Position numbers and translations under genes: made by a program | In this document: positions 1-5,697 of the stretch, piece by piece | How positions within the stretch are numbered: the first letter of the stretch is position 1 | How the letters are laid out: every line of letters begins with the position of its first letter | Source of the DNA: Rhodospirillaceae bacterium CCH5-H10 | GTDB lineage: Bacteria; Pseudomonadota; Alphaproteobacteria; Reyranellales; Reyranellaceae | Length of the DNA: 10,420 nucleotides | Assembly: GCA_001557035.1 (NCBI GenBank) | Contig: LSKJ01000779.1 | Coordinates: forward strand, 1 to 10,420 | Direction of reading: 5' to 3' | Notes under the pieces: generated by a model | The model's input: the letters and a program-made list of their open reading frames with translations, nothing else | Database searches by the model: none | Told to the model about the DNA's origin: nothing

Positions 1-709
1 AGTTTCCTTTGGCGTAGTACGCCGTCGGAACATGCTCGGATGGCATTCCGACGATTTTTTTCGCGAGCGTCGGCGCATACAGGCCGGCCGAATTGATCAG
101 CAGGCGGCAACGCAGGTTCATCGGCTCGGTTCCGCCGACTTCGATCTCGACGCCGCCTTCGACGACGCGGCCGCTTTTCACCGGGCTGTTGAAGGCGAAC
201 ATCGCACCGTGGCTCTCGGCGTCGCCCTGCAGCGCCAGCATGTAGGAATGGCTGTCGACGATGCCGGTGCTGGGCGAGAGCAAGGCGGCGGTGCACTGCA
301 GGTTGGGCTCCATCGCCATCGCCTCGGCGGCGCTCAGGAAGCGCATGCCCTCGACGCCGTTGGCCTCCGCCCGGCCCTTGATCTCGGCGAGCTTCTCGCT
401 CTCGGCCTGGTTGGTCGCCACGATCAGCTTGCCGCAGTTCTGATGCGGCACGCCGTGATCCTTGCAATAGGCATAGAGCATGCGCCGGCCGGCGACGCAG
501 GAGCGGGCCATCAGGCTGCCCTTGGGATAGTAGATGCCGGCGTGGATGACCTCGGAGTTGCGCGAGCTCGTCTCGGTGCCGATGGCGTCGGCCGCCTCCA
601 CGACGATGACTTCACGGCCCGCCAGGGCAAGCGCGCGGGCGACGGCAAGGCCGACAACACCTGCGCCGATCACAACGCAGTCGACGGTTTCAAACGGGGA
701 CGAATTCAT
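1..709 (-). CDS. lhgO: FAD-dependent oxidoreductase, L-2-hydroxyglutarate oxidase/dehydrogenase (LhgO) family, 3' end outside window
   Basis: 236 N-terminal residues are present; the gene runs off the left edge, so its C-terminal half is unseen. The protein opens with an FAD-binding Rossmann fold: GxGxxG at residues 15-20 (GAGVVG), then an acidic residue (E38) ending the second strand, as in the DAO superfamily. The segment around residues 48-63 ([17 protein letters not shown]) is characteristic of LhgO-type proteins, as are TGIVDSHSY near 148, NSAGLYA near 206 and YYAKGN at the edge. Family members oxidise L-2-hydroxyglutarate to 2-oxoglutarate, passing electrons to oxygen or the quinone pool; other 2-hydroxyacid or amine substrates cannot be excluded from half a protein. 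The start is the ATG at 709-707; another ATG 8 bases upstream is out of frame. No strong Shine-Dalgarno is visible. It diverges from the folM-like gene. Family assignment is firm, substrate is inferred. Confidence 0.85.
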   Translation of the reverse strand, partial: MNSSPFETVDCVVIGAGVVGLAVARALALAGREVIVVEAADAIGTETSSRNSEVIHAGIYYPKGSLMARSCVAGRRMLYAYCKDHGVPHQNCGKLIVATNQAESEKLAEIKGRAEANGVEGMRFLSAAEAMAMEPNLQCTAALLSPSTGIVDSHSYMLALQGDAESHGAMFAFNSPVKSGRVVEGGVEIEVGGTEPMNLRCRLLINSAGLYAPTLAKKIVGMPSEHVPTAYYAKGN

Positions 710-763
710 GGTCGCATGCTAGAACCGCCGCCTCTTTCAGTCACCAAGGGCGGGTGTCGCAGC
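710..763. promoter_or_regulatory. Divergent intergenic region between lhgO-like gene and six-gene plus-strand run
   Basis: These 54 bp separate two start codons facing away from each other, so promoters for both units are expected here or inside the opposite gene. I see no convincing -35/-10 pair and no clear operator palindrome. An AAGGG at 746-750 lies 13 bases before the ATG of the plus-strand gene, too far to be a good Shine-Dalgarno. The assignment rests on gene geometry only. Confidence 0.35.
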
Positions 764-1525
764 ATGAAAGGCGCGTTGGTCACGGGGGCGGGGGTGCGGA
801 TCGGCCGTGCGCTGGCCATGGCGCTGGCGGCCGACGGCTTTTTCGTCTTCGTGCACCACAGGGAATCGTCCGTGGGGGCTCGGGAAACCGTGACCGCGAT
901 CCGGAAGGCCGGCGGCAAGGCGATGGCGGTGAAGGCCGATCTCGCTTCGGCGCGGCAGACCGAGGCGCTGATCGGCAAGTGCCGGGCGCCGGGGGTGACG
1001 CTCACCTGCCTGGTGAACAACGCCTCGCTGTTCAGGCTCGACCGCGCGCCGACGGCCACGGCGGCCGATTTCGACCTGCACATGGCGATCAACCTGCGGG
1101 CGCCGCTGCTCCTGTCCCAGGCGCTGGCCCGGCAGCTTCCGGCGGGCGAGACCGGGCTGGTCGTGAACGTGCTCGACCAGAAGCTGTTCAACCTCAACCC
1201 CGACTTCCTGACCTACACGCTCTCCAAGGTGGGGCTCCAGGGGCTGACGACCCTGCTGGCGCAATCCTTCGCGCCGCGGTTGCGGGTGGCCGGCATCGCG
1301 CCGGGCCTGACCCTGCGCAGCGGCAGCCAGACCGATGCACGCTTTGCCGAGCAGCATGCGGCGAACCCGCTGGGCGTCGGCGTGACGACGGAGGATCTCG
1401 TTCGCGCGCTCCGCTTCATCGTGGCGACGCCGAGCTATACGGGCGACACGCTCGTCGTCGACAGCGGCGAGCACCTGACCGGCCGTCCGCGCGACATCGC
1501 CTTCGACCAGAAAAAGAAGAAGTAA
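764..1525 (+). CDS. folM: Pteridine reductase-like short-chain dehydrogenase (FolM/PTR1 type)
   Basis: 253-residue SDR. The cofactor loop TGAGVRIG (residues 7-14) has the TGxxxRIG form seen in FolM and PTR1, and HHRES (31-35) offers an arginine right after strand 2, suiting NADPH. NNAS lies at 85-88, the structural Asn at 110, and YxxxK is Tyr151/Lys155. The usual SDR catalytic Ser is replaced by Asp138, exactly 13 residues before the Tyr, the same Asp-Tyr spacing as in Leishmania PTR1 (Asp181/Tyr194). That points to reduction of dihydropterins (FolM: dihydromonapterin to tetrahydromonapterin, weakly dihydrofolate) in the cytosol. The next gene, only 2 bp away, encodes a FolB/FolX-type protein, which fits the pathway. 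The C-terminus ends in four lysines whose purine-rich codons probably serve as the ribosome binding site of the next gene. A generic SDR is the alternative. Substrate (pterin versus folate) is inferred. Confidence 0.8.
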   Translation: MKGALVTGAGVRIGRALAMALAADGFFVFVHHRESSVGARETVTAIRKAGGKAMAVKADLASARQTEALIGKCRAPGVTLTCLVNNASLFRLDRAPTATAADFDLHMAINLRAPLLLSQALARQLPAGETGLVVNVLDQKLFNLNPDFLTYTLSKVGLQGLTTLLAQSFAPRLRVAGIAPGLTLRSGSQTDARFAEQHAANPLGVGVTTEDLVRALRFIVATPSYTGDTLVVDSGEHLTGRPRDIAFDQKKKK

Positions 1526-1527
1526 CC

Positions 1528-1899
1528 ATGGCCGCCACGTCCGAGCGCCGAATCTTCATTCGCGACCTGCGGCTGCAGGTCTCGATCGGCATCTACGATT
1601 TCGAGCTGGAGAAGCCGCAGGCCGTCGTCATCAACGTCGACCTGCTGCTGGCCGAGCCCGAGCGGGCAGCCGACGACAGCATCGCCAACGTGTTGAACTA
1701 CGACATCGTCCACGACGGTATCGTGGCCATCGCCGGCGGCCGGCATTTCAACCTGCAGGAAACGCTGGTCGAGGCCATTCTCGATCTTTGCCTCGCCCAG
1801 CCGCAGGTGTCCGAGGCCCGTGTCTCGACCGAGAAGCCCGACGTCTACAAGGATTGCCGCGTCGGCTACGAGGCGGTTCGCCGTCGTTCGCCGGGCTGA
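1528..1899 (+). CDS. folB: Dihydroneopterin aldolase / dihydroneopterin-triphosphate epimerase family (FolB/FolX)
   Basis: 123 residues, the usual size of this tunnel-fold family. Residues aligning with the catalytic set of S. aureus FolB are present: Glu26 in GIYDFELEKPQ (20-31; Glu22), Tyr58 in LNYD (Tyr54), Glu78 in FNLQETLVEAI (Glu74), and Lys103 in STEKPD (the catalytic Lys). FolB cleaves 7,8-dihydroneopterin to 6-hydroxymethyl-dihydropterin and glycolaldehyde for folate, and also epimerises to monapterin; FolX epimerises the triphosphate. IGIYDFE and EKPD look like FolB, but the start (IRDLRLQVSIGI) and VVINVD/VLNY also resemble E. coli FolX. With a FolM-like partner immediately upstream, either folate or tetrahydromonapterin synthesis is possible. 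ATG at 1528 follows the upstream stop by 2 bp, with a GAAGAAG ribosome site inside the previous gene's lysine codons, so translation is likely coupled. Confidence 0.87.
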   Translation: MAATSERRIFIRDLRLQVSIGIYDFELEKPQAVVINVDLLLAEPERAADDSIANVLNYDIVHDGIVAIAGGRHFNLQETLVEAILDLCLAQPQVSEARVSTEKPDVYKDCRVGYEAVRRRSPG

Positions 1900-1910
1900 G
1901 CGGCGCAGCG

Positions 1911-2831
1911 GTGTCTCCCTCCGTCGGTGCGCTGCGGCGCGCCTCCCTCGTGCTGTTGCTGGCGGCCCTCATCTGGGGGTCGATGATCCCGGTGCTGGCG
2001 GCGCTCGCCGAGCATTACGACAACTGGCTGCTCTCCTGGTCCCGTTACATCCTCGGCCTCCCGGTCCTGTGGCTGGCCGTGCTGTTGAGCAAGCCGCCTG
2101 TGGCGCCGCCGCGGCCGCTGCAGTGGGGGCGGTTGCTGCGTCTCGGTGCGGCGATGACCGCCTTCTCGGTGCTCTACACGTTCGGCGTGGCGAACGCCCA
2201 CCCTGCGACCTCGGCGATCGTGCTGATGTGCGGGCCGATCTGGGCGACGCTCCTGTCGCGCGTGATGCTGGGTTCGACCACGCCGCCCGGCTTCTTCTTC
2301 ACGCTGGTCCTGGTCGTCGCGGGCGGCATCGTCGTCGTCCTGGGCACGCCTGGCCGCGCGCCTGGTTCGTTCGGCCTTCAGGGCGGCGAGGGGCTGCTCG
2401 TGATCGCCCAGCTCTGCTGGAGCTGGTACTCGATCCGCGCCCAGCAATGGCTCTCGGATCGCGGCCAGATCGCGCTGTCGGCCCTCACCTCGACCGTGGC
2501 CAGCGTGCTGCTGGGCGTGGTCTGCGCCGCCGTCTGGGCATTGGGCGGCCTCGTCTGGCCGACCCGCCCGCCGACGCCGGTCGAATGGGGCATGGTGGTG
2601 TGGATCGGCGTGCTGGGCGTGGCGGTGGCAGTCCTGCTCTGGAATACCGGCGTCTCGCTGGTCGGCGTGCCCGTCGCGTCGCTGTTTGCCAATTCCGCGC
2701 CGGTGTTCGCCATCGGCCTCGCCGCCCTGATGGGACGCGAGCCCAGCTGGCTTCAGGTCGCCGGAGGCTTCGTGGTCCTGGGCGGCATCGCCCTGCACCA
2801 GATTCGCCAGACACGCGCGGCGCGGCGATGA
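1911..2831 (+). CDS. EamA/DMT-family inner-membrane transporter (first of tandem pair)
   Basis: 306 residues when started at GTG 1911, the usual EamA length with about ten hydrophobic segments (roughly residues 12-32, 38-59, 74-93, 99-117, 127-145, 160-178, 187-211, 224-245, 252-272 and 281-297). An ATG in the same frame at 1788 would add 41 non-hydrophobic residues encoded inside folB, so the GTG eleven bases after the folB stop is preferred. The two EamA halves are recognisable; the IWG near residue 21 and WNTGVSLVGVPVASL (244-258) are typical drug/metabolite transporter elements. The family mostly exports metabolites such as amino acids or nucleosides; the substrate here is unknown. It overlaps the next gene, a paralogue, by 4 bp. 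Shared motifs are W170-W180 (WSWYSIRAQQW) here and LWTIYSLKAQAW (172-183) in the neighbour. Confidence 0.88.
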   Translation: MSPSVGALRRASLVLLLAALIWGSMIPVLAALAEHYDNWLLSWSRYILGLPVLWLAVLLSKPPVAPPRPLQWGRLLRLGAAMTAFSVLYTFGVANAHPATSAIVLMCGPIWATLLSRVMLGSTTPPGFFFTLVLVVAGGIVVVLGTPGRAPGSFGLQGGEGLLVIAQLCWSWYSIRAQQWLSDRGQIALSALTSTVASVLLGVVCAAVWALGGLVWPTRPPTPVEWGMVVWIGVLGVAVAVLLWNTGVSLVGVPVASLFANSAPVFAIGLAALMGREPSWLQVAGGFVVLGGIALHQIRQTRAARR

Positions 2832-3757
2832 CCCAGATCTCCGGCCGTGACCGGCATCACATGCTGGGCGCCTTCGCCGCCATGGTGTTCGTGGGCCTGA
2901 GCTGGGGCGCCAACGTGCCCGTCTCCAAGGTCATGCTGCTGCATTTCGACGTCGTGCCGATGCTGGCCGTCCGGACACTGACGGCGGTGGCCACGCTGGC
3001 GATGGTTCTCGTGCTGGCCGAGGGTGTCGGCAGCCTCAGGATCGAGGTCGGCTTGAAGCGGTTCCTGCTGATCGGCCTGATGATGAGCGGGTTCTTCGTG
3101 ATCTTCACGATCGGCATCCGCTTCAGCAATCCGATTTCGGCCGCGGCGGTACAGGTGGCGGGCCCGCTCGTGGCGGCGGCGACGGTGCGCCTCGTCACTG
3201 GAATGCGGTTCGATCCGGGATTCGGCGTGGCACTGGCGCTGACGCTCTCCGGCGGCTCCATCCTCGCGGCCGGCAGCCTGTTCGGCCAGGGAGCGCTCAC
3301 GCTCGGCGGGGGCGAGATCATCGTTCTGGCGTCCAACGCGCTGTGGACGATCTACAGCCTGAAGGCGCAGGCCTGGTTCGATCGGGCGAGCCAGCTCCAC
3401 CGCGCCTATGTCGCATCACTGTCGGCACTGGGATGGATGGTGCCTCTCAGCCTCGCCCTGGTGGCCTTGGGATGGGCAAGGTCGCCGTTTGTCGTCACCG
3501 ACGTCTGGGTCTGGACACAGCTGCTGCTCGTCGCCGTGTTCGCGAGCGCCATGGGGGCCTATTTCTGGAACATCGGAGCCAGCCGGCTCGGTGTCGCAAT
3601 TGCGTCCCTCTGGGTCAATCTGGTGCCGTTTTTCGCCGTATTGTGGTCAATGGCGTATGGCTTCATGCCCAACGTCTACCAGATCGTCGGCGGGCTCGTT
3701 GCCCTGAGCGGGGTCGTCTACATGCAATGGCGCAAGCTGCAATCGATGAAGCGCTGA
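2828..3757 (+). CDS. EamA/DMT-family inner-membrane transporter (second of tandem pair)
   Basis: 309 residues with about ten transmembrane segments and two EamA repeats. The start ATG overlaps the previous stop (ATGA), with no Shine-Dalgarno, so translational coupling is likely. A second in-frame Met at residue 12 is a possible start but the ATGA junction favours the first. It is clearly homologous to its upstream neighbour: LSWGANVPVSK near 24-34 matches the IWG region, LWTIYSLKAQAW (172-183) matches WSWYSIRAQQW, and WNIGASRLGVAIASL (247-261) matches WNTGVSLVGVPVASL. The pair has diverged well beyond recent duplication. It may act as a heteromer or as two independent permeases; the substrate cannot be read from the sequence. 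Position after pterin genes and before amino-sugar genes allows a role in exporting or importing a product of either, which is inference. Confidence 0.88.
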   Translation: MTQISGRDRHHMLGAFAAMVFVGLSWGANVPVSKVMLLHFDVVPMLAVRTLTAVATLAMVLVLAEGVGSLRIEVGLKRFLLIGLMMSGFFVIFTIGIRFSNPISAAAVQVAGPLVAAATVRLVTGMRFDPGFGVALALTLSGGSILAAGSLFGQGALTLGGGEIIVLASNALWTIYSLKAQAWFDRASQLHRAYVASLSALGWMVPLSLALVALGWARSPFVVTDVWVWTQLLLVAVFASAMGAYFWNIGASRLGVAIASLWVNLVPFFAVLWSMAYGFMPNVYQIVGGLVALSGVVYMQWRKLQSMKR

Positions 3758-3776
3758 GATAGGCTGCCGGCCTCCC

Positions 3777-4205
3777 ATGACCCTCCCTCCGCTCAAGACC
3801 CGTCACTGCCGCTGGCTTTCCGTCCCCGGAAAAAGCGACGAACGCGGCAACATCAACTTTCTCGAGTTTGACCAGAAGCTGGGCTTCGTGCCGCGGCGCC
3901 TGTTCTGGCTGCACGGCATTGCGCCCGGGCAGTGGCGCGGGCGGCATGGCCATCGCGAATCGCACCTCGTGACGCTGGTGATGAACGGCTCCTGCAAGGT
4001 CCACCTCGACGACGGAAGCATCAGGGAGACGGTGTCGCTCGACGATCCCGGGCGGGCGCTGCACATCCCGCCCATGGTCTGGCACGAACTCACCGACTTC
4101 GCGCCACAGACCACCATCCTCGTGGTTGCCTCGACCCTCTACGACGAGGGCGAGTATCTGCGCGATTACGAGACCTTCAGGCGCGAAGCTGCGAGGACTG
4201 CATGA
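3777..4205 (+). CDS. WxcM/FdtA-type dTDP-4-keto-6-deoxyhexose 3,4-ketoisomerase (cupin fold)
   Basis: 142 residues, typical for FdtA/QdtA single-domain sugar isomerases. An RGRHGHR stretch (54-60) carries His57 and His59, which align with the catalytic His pair (HAH) of FdtA. NGSCKVHLDDG (70-80) and PPMVWHELTDF (98-108) are hallmark cupin segments. These cofactor-free enzymes convert dTDP-4-keto-6-deoxyglucose to the 3-keto isomer, the substrate of the PLP aminotransferase encoded next, whose ATG overlaps this stop (ATGA). Unusual is the residue pattern after the His pair: ESHLVT replaces the common basic-Leu-x-Gln element, so stereochemistry (galacto FdtA versus gluco QdtA) or even substrate may differ. 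The start ATG lies 19 bp after the upstream stop without a clear ribosome site. An aminosugar pathway role is supported by the aminotransferase here and by rfbB nearby on the other strand. Confidence 0.82.
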   Translation: MTLPPLKTRHCRWLSVPGKSDERGNINFLEFDQKLGFVPRRLFWLHGIAPGQWRGRHGHRESHLVTLVMNGSCKVHLDDGSIRETVSLDDPGRALHIPPMVWHELTDFAPQTTILVVASTLYDEGEYLRDYETFRREAARTA

Positions 4206-5302
4206 TCCCCTTCCTCGACATGAAGTCGGTCTACGCCGAGCTCAAGCCCGAACTCGATGCCGCCTACGCCCGCGTGATGGAATCGGGCTGGTTCGTGCTC
4301 GGCAAGGAGGTCGAGGCCTTCGAGGCGGAGTATGCGGCGTTCTGCGGCACGAAGCATTGCGTGGGACTGGGCAATGGCCTCGAGGCACTGGAACTCGTGT
4401 TGCGCGCCTGGAACCTCGGCGCCGGCGACGAAGTCATCGTGCCGTCCAATACCTATATAGCGACCTGGCTCGCCGTGACCGCTGTCGGCGCGAAGGTGGT
4501 GCCGGTCGAGCCGACGCCCGGCGGACCGAACATCGATCCCGACAGGATCGCCGCTGCCCTGACGTCCCGGACGCGGGCGATCATGCCGGTTCACCTTTAT
4601 GGGCAGCCGGCCGACATGGACGCGATCACGGCGCTGGCTGCCAAGCACGGTCTCAAGGTCATCGAGGACGTGGCGCAGTCCCAGGGCGCGCGGGTGCGCG
4701 GGCGGCGGGCCGGTTCCCTGGGCGATGCCGGCGCGCACAGTTTCTTTCCCAGCAAGAACATCGGTGCCTTCGGAGACGGGGGCGCCGTCACGACGGATGA
4801 CGCGGCCCTCGCCGAACGCCTGCGTGTGCTGAGAAACTACGGCAGCCGCGTGAAGTACGTGAATCTGGAACGGGGCTTCAATTCACGCCTCGACGAACTG
4901 CAGGCCGCGTTCCTGCGAGCCAAGCTGCCGAAGCTCGACGAATGGAACGACCGTCGCCGCATTGTCGCGGCGCGCTACGACGACCGGCTGGCGGATCTGC
5001 CCAGCCTGGCATTGCCCAATGTCCCGCAATGGGCGGAGCCCGTCTGGCACCTGTACGTCGTGCGCACGGCCCGTCGTACCGATCTGGTCAAAGCTCTGGA
5101 GGCGGCCGGGATAGGATCGCTGATTCACTACCCGATCCCGCCTCATCTCCAGGATGCCTACGCCGACCTCAGGCAGGGCAAGGGAAGCTATCCGCTGGCC
5201 GAGAAGCTGGCCGACACGGTGCTCAGCCTGCCGATGGGGCCGCACATGCCTCTCGAGGCAGTCGACGAGGTCTGCGCGGTCATTCGTCGGACGCTCGCCT
5301 AA
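4202..5302 (+). CDS. DegT/DnrJ/EryC1/StrS-family sugar 3-aminotransferase (PLP)
   Basis: 366 residues, full length for this aspartate-aminotransferase-fold family. PLP-binding features are visible: GNGLEAL (57-63) in the phosphate-binding position, PSNTYIAT (81-88), IEDVAQSQGA (154-163) with Asp156 for the pyridine nitrogen, and SFFPSKNIGAFGDGG (180-194) with Lys185 as the Schiff-base lysine. FNSRLDELQAA (226-236) and LIHYPIPPHLQ (307-317) complete the family pattern. It closely resembles FdtB/QdtB-type enzymes that aminate dTDP-3-keto-6-deoxyhexose to the 3-amino sugar with glutamate as donor. Coupling to the upstream ketoisomerase (4-bp overlap) supports a 3-amino product (Fuc3N or Qui3N type). 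GAGGA at 4193-4197 is a plausible ribosome site. Its stop overlaps the convergent lipoprotein gene by 4 bp. The exact sugar is inferred. Confidence 0.9.
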   Translation: MIPFLDMKSVYAELKPELDAAYARVMESGWFVLGKEVEAFEAEYAAFCGTKHCVGLGNGLEALELVLRAWNLGAGDEVIVPSNTYIATWLAVTAVGAKVVPVEPTPGGPNIDPDRIAAALTSRTRAIMPVHLYGQPADMDAITALAAKHGLKVIEDVAQSQGARVRGRRAGSLGDAGAHSFFPSKNIGAFGDGGAVTTDDAALAERLRVLRNYGSRVKYVNLERGFNSRLDELQAAFLRAKLPKLDEWNDRRRIVAARYDDRLADLPSLALPNVPQWAEPVWHLYVVRTARRTDLVKALEAAGIGSLIHYPIPPHLQDAYADLRQGKGSYPLAEKLADTVLSLPMGPHMPLEAVDEVCAVIRRTLA

Positions 5303-5607
5303 AGCTCAGGTGCGGGACGGCTGCCGCGGTAGTTGCGCTGGTAATCCCAATAGCCGTCATAGCCGCCGCGCTGCGGATAGGATTGCGGCTGCGCATAACT
5401 GTAGCTGTAGGTGGTCGTGCGATAGGCGTTGGGCGCATAGTAGGCGCCCGGCGACGAGTAGTAGGTCGTGTAGGCCGGCGCATAGGCCTGCGGACGCTGG
5501 TAACCATAGCCGTAGTTGCTGCTGGGGCCGTAATAGGATTCCGAGGCGCACCCCGCGACCGTCGCGGCCATCAGGGTCGCAGCGACAATTCCAGTGATGG
5601 ATCTCAT
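5299..5607 (-). CDS. Small tyrosine-rich lipoprotein, function unknown
   Basis: 102 residues. A basic start (MRS), a hydrophobic stretch and a lipobox VAGC with Cys20 indicate a signal peptidase II lipoprotein; the residues after Cys (Ala, Ser) favour outer-membrane sorting. The mature part is about 83 residues, 20 of them Tyr, in a low-complexity region also rich in Ser, Pro, Gly, Gln and Ala, with paired tyrosines and repeated YGYGY/YSYSY-like units. It then ends in a more charged tail (YWDYQRNYRGSRP). No enzymatic domain is recognisable. The start at 5607 is chosen over an in-frame ATG at 5628 because a near-ideal AAGGAG sits 7 bases upstream and the signal peptide begins properly there. 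It is convergent with, and overlaps by 4 bp, the aminotransferase gene. It may be cotranscribed with rfbB, 90 bp upstream. It could be a surface or envelope-associated protein; this is inference. Confidence 0.85.
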   Translation of the reverse strand: MRSITGIVAATLMAATVAGCASESYYGPSSNYGYGYQRPQAYAPAYTTYYSSPGAYYAPNAYRTTTYSYSYAQPQSYPQRGGYDGYWDYQRNYRGSRPAPEL

Positions 5608-5614
5608 GGCGGAT

Positions 5615-5620
5615 CTCCTT
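5615..5620 (-). promoter_or_regulatory. Shine-Dalgarno AAGGAG of the lipoprotein gene
   Basis: A perfect AAGGAG read on the minus strand lies 7 bases before the ATG at 5607. It is the best ribosome site in the window and decides the start in favour of 5607 over the ATG at 5628. Confidence 0.8.
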
Positions 5621-5643
5621 TGCTGCACGGGTCAACACAGGAG

Positions 5644-5659
5644 GCAACCTTGTGGTTGC
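5644..5659. other. Short perfect hairpin upstream of lipoprotein gene
   Basis: GCAACC (5644-5649) and GGTTGC (5654-5659) form a 6-bp perfect inverted repeat around TTGT. It lies between rfbB and the lipoprotein gene. No T-run follows on the minus strand, so it is not a classical terminator; it could be a 5' UTR structure, a protein site, or chance. Confidence 0.35.
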
Positions 5660-5697
5660 AGCCGATTCGTCATGTCCTCAGATAAGCCACAATCGCC

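Noticed and set aside
32..763. In-frame upward extension of the folM-like gene over the first 700 bases on the plus strand
   Set aside because: This region is the antisense of the lhgO-like gene, which has strong motifs; the extension has no family resemblance and the SDR fold begins at the ATG at 764.
1788..1910. Upstream ATG start for the first EamA permease
   Set aside because: It would lie within folB and add 41 residues without membrane character; the GTG at 1911 gives the family length.
5644..5659. Intrinsic terminator of rfbB
   Set aside because: The stem is only 6 bp and no T-run follows on the minus strand.
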